Assembly (NCBI GenBank): GCA_946886375.1 | Contig: CAMPIL010000073.1 | Span: 1-12,186, forward strand | DNA length: 12,186 nucleotides | Source: an uncultured Phycisphaerales bacterium | Lineage (GTDB): Bacteria > Planctomycetota > Phycisphaerae > Phycisphaerales > SM1A02 | Reading direction: 5' to 3' | Shown here: piece after piece, positions 7,205-12,186 of the stretch | Layout: each line of letters begins with the position of its first letter | Numbering within the stretch: position 1 is the stretch's first letter | Position numbers and translations under genes: made by a program | The notes under the pieces: generated by a model | Seen by the model: only the letters and a program-made list of their open reading frames with translations | Told to the model about the DNA's origin: nothing | Database searches by the model: none

Positions 7205-7879
7205 TCACGGCTCCACAAAGATGCAGTTTTCTACGCTCCACACGCCCGGAGCCGACCAGGCGGCGCGCTCGGCTTCCTTTCTCTCGATCCACGACCGCAC
7301 GATTCCTGAGATCGTCACTTTGCCCCCGCTCACCGAGACGTCGATGTGTCGAAGCCCGAGCGAGGCGCTGCGCCTCAACGCCTCTTCGATCCGGGATTGG
7401 ATTTCCAAAGGCGACACGTGCGGCCGAACCTGGATCAAATTGTTGACGCCCTTGAGGCCCGCGAGGTTTCGGACGGCATTTGCCGCCAACTTCTTCTGAA
7501 AACCCCATTTCACTTCGCCCTCAAGCGTGAGCCAGCCGTCGCTGACGGTCACCTTGATCGAGTCATGAGGAAGCAAGACATTGGATTGAAGCGCGTTCAC
7601 CGCCGCGATCGCGATGTCTTCATCGGTCCGCTGGCCGCTGCCGGGTAATTTGACGCTCAGTTCATTGGCGACCGCCCTCACACCTTGAACGCGCTGAGCC
7701 GCCTCCTGGGCCATCCATTTATCCGCGTACGATGACACATGCCCGTTCAACGTCACGACGCCGTTCTTGACTGAGACGCCAATGTGAGCGGCATGCACGC
7801 TTGGTTCCCACTCCAACTCATACAGCACGTCCTGCTGAATCTGAAGGTCCGAAATGGACTGATCCGTCATCGTGTTCAT
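7205..7879 (-). CDS. Triple BON-domain protein (second copy)
   Basis: A 224-residue protein made of three BON domains, about 11-78, 86-153 and 155-224. Each has the alpha-beta-beta-alpha-beta pattern with the diagnostic G.V.L.G.V strand: NGVVTLNGHV (39-48), DGWLTLEGEV (114-123), GGKVTISGIV (185-194). BON domains bind phospholipid surfaces; OsmY of E. coli is a two-BON periplasmic protein induced by osmotic and stationary-phase stress. Unlike OsmY, no signal peptide is visible, so it is predicted cytoplasmic. The neighbour at 7999-8676 is a full-length paralogue, about 62% identical by my hand alignment without gaps, so this is a tandem duplication. The start at 7877-7879 has no strong ribosome site: AAAGG lies 13-14 nt upstream, next to a 12-bp hairpin that may control initiation. 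An in-frame ATG three codons later is the alternative. Confidence 0.85.
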   Translation of the reverse strand: MNTMTDQSISDLQIQQDVLYELEWEPSVHAAHIGVSVKNGVVTLNGHVSSYADKWMAQEAAQRVQGVRAVANELSVKLPGSGQRTDEDIAIAAVNALQSNVLLPHDSIKVTVSDGWLTLEGEVKWGFQKKLAANAVRNLAGLKGVNNLIQVRPHVSPLEIQSRIEEALRRSASLGLRHIDVSVSGGKVTISGIVRSWIERKEAERAAWSAPGVWSVENCIFVEP

Positions 7880-7897
7880 GGCGTGTCATTCGCCTTT

Positions 7898-7932
7898 GCC
7901 GGACACGATCAGGTTCATCAATCGTGTCCGGC
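7898..7932 (-). promoter_or_regulatory. Perfect 12-bp stem-loop between the two BON genes
   Basis: GCCGGACACGAT (7898-7909) and ATCGTGTCCGGC (7921-7932) are exact reverse complements around an 11-nt loop. It lies in the 119-bp gap, 18 nt upstream of the start of the second BON gene, with the only AAAGG-like ribosome site at its foot. There is no T-run on either side, so a simple intrinsic terminator is unlikely. Likely alternatives are an mRNA stabiliser or processing site setting the ratio of the two BON proteins, an attenuator, or an operator. Confidence 0.6.
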
Positions 7933-7998
7933 CCGTGCAGTCGCAATTCCAACCCGATCATCGTTCATCGCGCCCGTTCGCACTGGCGCGTGCAGCGC

Positions 7999-8676
7999 TC
8001 ACCACGGTTCAACGGTGATGAGGTTTTCGACGCTGTAGACGCCTGGAGCGGCCCAAGCCTCGCGTTCGGCTTCCTCCTTTTCCGCCCACGAGCGGACAGT
8101 GCCGCGAAGAATCACCTTGTTGCCATCCACCTCCACGGTGACGCGCGACGCGTCGAGTGTGGCGGCGCGCTTGAACGCATCTTCGATCTTTGCCTTGAGT
8201 TCCGAGGGCGACACGCGCGGCTTCACCTTGATGAGATTGGAAACGCCCTTGACGCCGGTCAGGTAGCGAACGGAGTTTTCCGCAGCGGTCTTCTGATACT
8301 GCCATTCCACTTCGCCTTCCAGTTCGACCCAACCATCGCTCACCGTCACCTTGATCTTGTCATCAGGAACGAGAATGTTGGATCGAAGCGCATTCACCGC
8401 CGCGATCGCGATGTCCTCATCGCTCCGCTTGTTCTCGCCGGGAAGTTTGACGTCGAGTTCATTGGCGACGGCCTTGACGCCGTAGACCCGCTTGGCGGCT
8501 TTCTCCGCGGCCCACTTTTCTGCATAGGAAGTAACGTGCCCGGTCAACGTGACGACGCCCTCCTTCACGGAAACTCCAACGTCAGCCGGGTCCACACTTG
8601 GTTCCCATCTCAACTCATCAAGGACTGCTCGCTGCAATTCAACATCGGTCACCTTGGTTTTTGTCATCGTGGTCAT
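7999..8676 (-). CDS. Triple BON-domain protein (first copy)
   Basis: A 225-residue protein and the first gene of the proposed minus-strand operon. It contains three BON domains (about 11-78, 86-153, 155-225) with signature strands [20 protein letters not shown] and [10 protein letters not shown]. It differs from its downstream paralogue mostly in surface positions; [22 protein letters not shown] and SAP/AAPGV.SVEN blocks are nearly unchanged, and the last domain is the most diverged. No signal peptide, membrane segment or lipobox is visible. The likely role, by family, is lipid or protein-surface binding under envelope or osmotic stress. The start is well supported: GAGGG lies 7 nt before the ATG at 8674-8676, and a candidate sigma70 promoter lies 80-110 nt upstream. 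Confidence 0.87.
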   Translation of the reverse strand: MTTMTKTKVTDVELQRAVLDELRWEPSVDPADVGVSVKEGVVTLTGHVTSYAEKWAAEKAAKRVYGVKAVANELDVKLPGENKRSDEDIAIAAVNALRSNILVPDDKIKVTVSDGWVELEGEVEWQYQKTAAENSVRYLTGVKGVSNLIKVKPRVSPSELKAKIEDAFKRAATLDASRVTVEVDGNKVILRGTVRSWAEKEEAEREAWAAPGVYSVENLITVEPW

Positions 8677-8757
8677 GGGACTGCCCTCGTCGAATGAATG
8701 AATGAAGTTTGAAGTTGACGTCGGCGGGCGCGAGTAAACCCTTGCACCACGCCCCGA

Positions 8758-8786
8758 ATCATGCGAGCCGACCGGAAGGGAGTCAA
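8758..8786 (-). promoter_or_regulatory. Candidate sigma70 promoter of the BON-to-YfdX operon
   Basis: Read on the minus strand, TTGACT (complement of 8781-8786, five of six consensus bases) is followed by a 17-bp spacer and CATGAT (complement of 8758-8763, four of six). Transcription would begin near 8751, giving a leader of about 75 nt. That leader contains 3.75 copies of TTCA/ATTC (8692-8706 on the + strand as GAAT repeats) and a TGAAGTT direct repeat. Spacing and orientation fit; no experimental support. Confidence 0.4.
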
Positions 8787-9000
8787 TGAGTGTTCAAGCC
8801 ATTCAAACATAAAGTCGAGCAAGGCGATCTCCGCGCCAGCAAACTCATTGATCGTCATTCACCCAACAACAGGGGCGCGTCTGTTTGAGGCCGCTGCGTT
8901 AGGGAAAGCAGCGGCAATTGCAGGCCCTTGACCAAGCCGAAGCACGAACAGGACGTCCAACGCCTCAACAGATGACGCAATTCACATCTTCCAACGACAT

Positions 9001-9064
9001 CGCCGCAGAGATCGCAGAGAAGGACTTTTGATCCGCAGATGAACGCAAATGGACACAGATGAGA
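9001..9064 (+). repeat. Degenerate GCAGA-type decamer repeats, left arm
   Basis: GCAGAGATC and GCAGAGAAGG (9005-9023) are followed by three successive decamers GCAGATGAAC, GCAAATGGAC and ACAGATGAGA (9035-9064). From memory, near-identical CGCAGATGAACGCAGAT strings are dispersed between genes in many planctomycete, verrucomicrobial and related genomes. The function is unknown. Confidence 0.5.
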
Positions 9065-9181
9065 CAAGAGTGATACGGATTGGGTAAGAGGGATTCGAAG
9101 CCGTGCACTCCTTTTGAATTGAAGCAGTCCTTTTGAGTCTGCGCCATCGATTCCTTGCCTTGTTCCTCTCAGTCAATTCCT

Positions 9182-9212
9182 CCTCTGCGATCACTGCGCC
9201 GCTGCGGTGAAA
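9182..9212 (-). repeat. GCAGA-type repeat, inverted right arm
   Basis: On the minus strand this reads TTTCACCGCAGCGGCGCAG followed by TGATCGCAGAGG, the same kind of CGCAG-unit string as the left arm at 9001-9064 but in opposite orientation. Together they make an element of about 210 bp with imperfect inverted ends and unique sequence between. Confidence 0.45.
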
Positions 9213-9386
9213 TTGGCTTGAGGCTCCGGCATAGGTTCTATGATTTGACGCCAACCAAATCCGAGGGCATTCTGCCGTAACTTGAATTTTCACTTGAATG
9301 GATCGCCTCAACCGCGCGCACATCAAGGCCCTTGCCCAATGCGTATCATCAGGCGGTCCGCCTCTCACCAACCAAAGGAGTCTCCC

Positions 9387-9935
9387 ATGACCACCGCTGC
9401 CGCGAACAAGACTCGGCGACTCAAGCAGCAACAGAAGTCACCACTTGCCACGCCTACCGACCTGGCGTCGGCCGACGTCCGCAACATCACCGGCGCGATG
9501 AATGCCATTCTCGCCGATGTCTTCGCCCTGTACCTCAAGACCAAGAACTTTCACTGGCACCTCACCGGGCCGCACTTCCGCGACTATCACCTGATGTTCG
9601 ACGAACAGGCCGACCAGATCTTTGCGATGACCGATCCGATCGCCGAGCGCGTCCGCAAAATCGGCGGGAGCACGCTTACTTCCATCGGCAACATCGCGCG
9701 GCTGCAGCGCATCTTCGACAACGACGCCGCCTACGTGGAACCCGAGGACATGCTCGCCGAACTGTGCGAGGACAACAAGACGCCTGCCGCAAGACTGCGT
9801 GAAGCCCACGACGTCTGCGATGAAGGCCGCGACGTCGCCACCGCCAGCCTGATTGAAGTGTGGATTGATGAAACCGAACGCCGCACTTGGTTCTTGTTCG
9901 AGGCCAGCCGTCGCGAAATGACCAGTGGCCATTGA
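9387..9935 (+). CDS. dps: Dps / ferritin-like DNA-protection protein
   Basis: A 182-residue member of the Dps family (usual core about 160 residues). It forms dodecameric shells that oxidise and store iron with hydrogen peroxide, limiting Fenton damage to DNA. I start at the ATG at 9387 because AAGGAG is 6 nt upstream; the open frame extends further left without homology. All ferroxidase-site residues are visible with the E. coli spacing: His56 (NFHWHLTG), His68 and Asp72 (YHLMFDE), Asp83 and Glu87 (DPIAERVRKIGG). The N-terminal ~25 residues are Lys/Arg/Gln-rich (NKTRRLKQQQKS), as in Dps proteins that bind DNA through a mobile basic tail. The helical C-terminus (LIEVWIDETERRTWFLFEASR) is typical. 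The next gene begins 17-50 nt downstream and is probably co-transcribed. Confidence 0.93.
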   Translation: MTTAAANKTRRLKQQQKSPLATPTDLASADVRNITGAMNAILADVFALYLKTKNFHWHLTGPHFRDYHLMFDEQADQIFAMTDPIAERVRKIGGSTLTSIGNIARLQRIFDNDAAYVEPEDMLAELCEDNKTPAARLREAHDVCDEGRDVATASLIEVWIDETERRTWFLFEASRREMTSGH

Positions 9936-9985
9936 GGCGCTGACCAATCGGCTTGCCGCGAACTGATTTCGATGATGTTCGAGTG

Positions 9986-10531
9986 ATGCCGCAGGTTTCA
10001 CCTAACTCGGACGTGGCTTTGATCGCCCGGCGGGTGCTGGTCGCCTTCCTCTTTACGTTCATCGCCGCGCGCGTGCTCGTGTTCCTCATCATGTCGCGGC
10101 GCATCCCCGACCTGTACCTGCACCTGGGCGGCACTCACGTCCATCATCTGAATTATGGAATCTTTCTCTTGTCAGGAGTGGGCGGTTACCTGCTGCTGGC
10201 GCGACCCACCGGCCGTCGGCTGGCCGTGACAACAAGTCTCTATGGCGTCGGCCTGGCGCTGACCTTCGATGAGTTCGGCATGTGGATTCATCTGGGCGGC
10301 AGCTACTGGCAGCGGGCAAGTTTTGATGCCGTCACCGTGATCGCTGCGTTGCTGGGATTGATCGCGGCGGCCCCAACACTGAAACGATGGCGGCCGCGAC
10401 ACACGATCACCGCTGTGCTTCTGGCGTGCGCCACCATCGTGTTCGCATTGCTGCTGGCGGATTCATTCAAGTACGTCGGCCGCCGAATTGGACCGTCGCT
10501 TGAGAATCTCGAACAGACCGGGCCGGAGTAG
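9986..10531 (+). CDS. Polytopic membrane protein with HVHHLN motif
   Basis: A 181-residue integral membrane protein with about five helices (residues 11-36, 57-73, 79-100, 113-130, 140-159). Conserved-looking residues cluster around LHLGGTHVHHLNYGIF (46-60) and FDEFGMWIHLGG (94-105): several His, one Asp and one Glu near membrane faces, which could bind a metal or haem. I recall this as a widespread uncharacterised family, but no function is known. The start is uncertain. ATG at 9986 is chosen because the first helix begins just after it; TTG 9953 and GTG 9983 are in frame, and none has a good ribosome site, which suggests coupling to dps translation. Placement directly behind dps hints at a part in iron or oxidative stress; this is inference. 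The C-terminus is short, polar and probably cytoplasmic. Confidence 0.8.
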   Translation: MPQVSPNSDVALIARRVLVAFLFTFIAARVLVFLIMSRRIPDLYLHLGGTHVHHLNYGIFLLSGVGGYLLLARPTGRRLAVTTSLYGVGLALTFDEFGMWIHLGGSYWQRASFDAVTVIAALLGLIAAAPTLKRWRPRHTITAVLLACATIVFALLLADSFKYVGRRIGPSLENLEQTGPE

Positions 10532-10572
10532 GCGATCTCTCCAACAGATTTGCATCGGGATGGAACATCAAA

Positions 10573-10690
10573 CTCTTCGAGAATGAAGAGTCATCGCGTG
10601 ACGAAGCCCTGCGGAAATGTGCGTCGTACAATCCGCGATGAAGCCAGCCTGCCTGCACTTCTTCATCGCTGTCGATCGCTGCATCGACAG
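10573..10690 (+). promoter_or_regulatory. Structured leader with alternative hairpins before the esterase operon
   Basis: Four inverted pairs lie in 118 nt: CTCTTC/GAAGAG (10573-10578 with 10585-10590), TCATCGCG/CGCGATGA (10591-10598 with 10634-10641), GCGATGAAG/CTTCATCGC (10635-10643 with 10661-10669), and CTGTCGAT/ATCGACAG (10669-10676 with 10683-10690). The second and third share the middle strand, so they exclude each other, as in attenuators and riboswitches. No T-run follows. TACAAT at 10627-10632 resembles a -10 box without a -35. The structure could also end the dps transcript. Confidence 0.4.
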
Positions 10691-10741
10691 GGGTGGCGGG
10701 CGAGCGTGCGTGCGGAGTTGTCAGAGTCTAAGGCGATAAGC

Positions 10742-11428
10742 ATGCTCGATCATTCTCGCGAGATGAGCTCTGATCCGCACGCCTCCACGCCCATCGAGCG
10801 TGCCGGGCCTGCGCTTGAATCCGCGGCGGGCGGACTGATTCTTCTTCACGGTCGCGGCGCAACCGCGCAGAGCATTCTTGACATTTACCGCTGGCTTAAC
10901 CTGCCATCGTTGGCCGCGCTCGCGCCGCAGGCGGCGGGGAATACGTGGTATCCATATTCGTTTCTTGCGCCGATCGAACAGAATCAGCCCTATCTGGATT
11001 CAGCCCTTGCGAAGGTGGATGCGTGCGTGCATGAGGCGCTCAACGCCGGCATGCAGAGCGAACACCTCGCGCTGCTTGGCTTTTCGCAAGGCGCGTGTTT
11101 GTGCTGCGAATACGCGGCCCGGCATCCACGCCGCTACGGCGCGGTGATTGCGTTTACCGGCGGATTGATCGGGCCGGCCGCTCCACACGAGCGCGACTAC
11201 GAGGGATCGTTTGACGGAACACCAATCTTCCTTGGCTCCGGCGATCCCGATCCGCACGTGCCGTTCGCGCGGGTGCTGGAAACTCAGGCGGTGTTCGAGC
11301 GCATGGGCGCGATCGTCGAGGTGCGCCGCTATCCCGGGATGTCGCACACGATCAATGAGGAGGAACTCGAAATCGCGCGTGCCTATCTGATGCGCATGCT
11401 CGCTTCGCCAGCCGGGGCGAGCGCATGA
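10742..11428 (+). CDS. Carboxylesterase / phospholipase-type alpha/beta hydrolase
   Basis: A 228-residue cytoplasmic hydrolase of the Abhydrolase_2 (phospholipase/carboxylesterase) family, typical length 200-230. The start is ATG 10742, with AAGG 8 nt upstream; the longer in-frame start at 10550 adds non-homologous sequence over the structured leader. Motifs in order: oxyanion-loop LILLHGRGA (32-40), nucleophile elbow GFSQG with Ser115, acid Asp168 (FLGSGDPDPHVP), and His202 (YPGMSHTIN). The full catalytic triad is therefore present. Its stop overlaps the cupin start (ATGA, 11425-11428), so the two are translationally coupled. With the ring-cleaving dioxygenase two genes on, it resembles the MhqD hydrolase of Bacillus, which is co-regulated with MhqE/MhqO under quinone stress. 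The natural substrate cannot be inferred, and simple ester hydrolysis is the only secure statement. Confidence 0.88.
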   Translation: MLDHSREMSSDPHASTPIERAGPALESAAGGLILLHGRGATAQSILDIYRWLNLPSLAALAPQAAGNTWYPYSFLAPIEQNQPYLDSALAKVDACVHEALNAGMQSEHLALLGFSQGACLCCEYAARHPRRYGAVIAFTGGLIGPAAPHERDYEGSFDGTPIFLGSGDPDPHVPFARVLETQAVFERMGAIVEVRRYPGMSHTINEEELEIARAYLMRMLASPAGASA

Positions 11429-11799
11429 GAATCACGCGCATCTATGCCGATGAGCATGGCGGGAGCCGTTTCGGTGAACTCGAAATCGCGCTCCACGATG
11501 CAGGCCAGATCGGTCGGCTGTCTGATCCCATTCCCGCCGGCAGCGTGATCTTCCGCGCCAATCCGCCGGAGTACGACTACGACTGGCATACCGCGCCGCA
11601 GCGGCAGTTCATCGTGCTGCTGGATGGCGAAATCGAAATCGAGGTGTCCAGCGGCGAGCCACGCAAGCGCATCTTCCACGGCGGCGATGTCCTGCTCATG
11701 GAAGACACCGCCGGCCGCGGCCATCGCACTCGCAACATCCAACCGCGCGAACGCAGATCGGTGTTCATCGTGCTTGCAGATCAAGCCCAGAACACATGA
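11425..11799 (+). CDS. Cupin-fold protein
   Basis: A 124-residue single-domain cupin. Beta-strands alternate through FIVLLDGEIEIEV and DVLLMED. The first cupin motif is reduced: DWHTAPQRQFIVLLDG has His55 and Gln61 where HxH...E is usual. The second motif is closer to standard: GGDVLLMEDTAGRGHRTRN with His100 and Asn104. A metal site with two His and one Gln is possible but not certain. The first base of the start codon overlaps the esterase stop (ATGA), and the next gene follows after 14 nt, so it sits inside a tight three-gene operon. A role in handling the same small molecules as its neighbours (aldehydes, quinones or hydroxylated aromatics) is likely from context only. Confidence 0.82.
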   Translation: MRITRIYADEHGGSRFGELEIALHDAGQIGRLSDPIPAGSVIFRANPPEYDYDWHTAPQRQFIVLLDGEIEIEVSSGEPRKRIFHGGDVLLMEDTAGRGHRTRNIQPRERRSVFIVLADQAQNT

Positions 11800-11813
11800 C
11801 CTAGGATTTTGCA

Positions 11814-12186
11814 ATGAACACGCCCGCCGTCACCGGCATTCATCACGTCACCGCCATCACCGCCGATGCGCAGAAGAACATTGACTTCTACACCGGCGTG
11901 CTCGGCCTGAGGCTGGTCAAACTGACCGTCAACTTCGACGATCCCAGCAGTTACCACCTCTACTACGGCGACGAACTCGGCCGACCGGGCACGATCATGA
12001 CGTTTTTCGTGTGGCCTGGCATCGCGCGCGGCAGAATCGGCCCGCCACAGGTCAGCGCGGCGGCGTTCGCCATCCCTTCAACTGCAACGCAGTTCTGGGT
12101 GGATCGATTGCGCGAACGTGGGGCGGAAGGGGTCGAGCAATCAGAACGCTTCGGCGAACGCGTCATCACCATCCTCGATCCCGATG
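11814..12186 (+). CDS. Ring-cleaving dioxygenase / glyoxalase-family (VOC) protein, N-terminal part
   Basis: The gene starts at ATG 11814, with AGGA (11803-11806) 7 nt upstream, and runs off the right edge after 124 codons, so only the first VOC module is visible. The sequence GIHHVTAITADAQKNIDFY, LGLRLVKLTVNFDDP, YHLYYGDELGRPG and MTFFVWP is the standard opening of MhqO/MhqE/PcpA-like proteins of about 310 residues, which carry two or more VOC modules. His10 or His11 in IHHVT is the first iron ligand of the family; the other His and Glu lie in the missing half. Known members open hydroquinone-type rings with Fe(II) and oxygen. The substrate here is unknown. Probably co-transcribed with the esterase and cupin. 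Confidence 0.88.
   Translation, partial: MNTPAVTGIHHVTAITADAQKNIDFYTGVLGLRLVKLTVNFDDPSSYHLYYGDELGRPGTIMTFFVWPGIARGRIGPPQVSAAAFAIPSTATQFWVDRLRERGAEGVEQSERFGERVITILDPD

Larger units (their letters stand above)
8787..9386. other. Long non-coding stretch upstream of dps
   Basis: About 600 bp in which I see no convincing gene. It holds the GCAGA-type repeats described separately and a TCCTTTTGA direct repeat (9109-9117 and 9128-9136). A weak promoter-like pair for the + strand is TTGAGG 9218-9223 and TATGAT 9239-9244, with only a 15-bp spacer. AAGGAG (9375-9380) is the ribosome site of the Dps gene. Short open frames here translate into compositionally odd peptides (ICVHLR-type strings) that come from the repeat and are not proteins. 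Confidence 0.6.

Noticed and set aside
7801..8697. 298-codon open frame on the + strand across both BON genes
   Set aside because: Both BON genes are unmistakable on the other strand and this frame crosses the gap between them, including the hairpin; it is a GC-rich shadow.
8692..8706. GAAT tetranucleotide tract as a phase-variation switch
   Set aside because: Fewer than four copies and located in the leader, not in a coding frame; too short for frequent slippage.
9001..9064. CRISPR-like array
   Set aside because: The units are only about 10 nt, degenerate and without spacers of even length; no cas genes are present.
8855..9147. Short minus-strand frames with ICVHLR-like peptides
   Set aside because: These peptides are translations of the dispersed GCAGA-type repeat and recur as spurious gene calls.
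9438..10001. 187-codon minus-strand frame opposite dps
   Set aside because: Dps on the + strand has all ferroxidase ligands and a good ribosome site; the minus frame is its shadow.
10550..10741. 64-codon N-terminal extension of the esterase
   Set aside because: It overlaps the hairpin-rich leader, has no similarity to esterases, and ATG 10742 has its own ribosome site.

Overview
The window looks like chromosomal DNA from a planctomycete of the Phycisphaerae type. The strongest clue is the secreted repeat protein at 1922-4252. It ends in two dockerin-like motifs (DINGDGQVNVND and SGDGQVNVID, each followed by LL.VIN.WG), a tail I associate with Phycisphaerales surface proteins. The base composition is fairly GC-rich and the gene mix (TPR, beta-propeller, BON, YfdX, Dps) fits. 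This assignment is an inference from memory of families, not a database result.

Layout. 1-340: 3' end of a TPR protein (+). 470-1648: unrecognised protein with a helix-turn-helix-like N-terminus (-). 1922-4252: exported beta-propeller protein (+), divergent from the previous gene. 4454-8676: six minus-strand genes with short gaps, probably one operon read from right to left: triple-BON protein, second triple-BON protein, DUF5335 protein, two-TM protein, FlbD-like small protein, exported YfdX-family protein. 8677-9386: about 700 bp without a convincing gene, holding a candidate promoter for the BON operon and a degenerate GCAGA-type inverted repeat. 9387-10531: Dps ferritin-like protein and a polytopic membrane protein (+). 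10532-10741: a leader with nested hairpins. 10742-12186: esterase, cupin and ring-cleaving dioxygenase/glyoxalase-family gene (+), the last cut by the window edge.

How the genes may work together. The centre of the window is a stress-protection neighbourhood. Dps sequesters iron and shields DNA. YfdX and BON proteins belong to families linked with acid or osmotic/envelope stress. The DUF5335, two-TM and FlbD-like proteins have no known function but sit between them in one likely operon. The last three genes resemble the MhqD/MhqO-type hydrolase plus ring-cleaving dioxygenase pairing used against quinones and electrophiles in Firmicutes, here with a cupin inserted. No tRNA, rRNA, CRISPR array, transposase, integrase or phage gene was seen.
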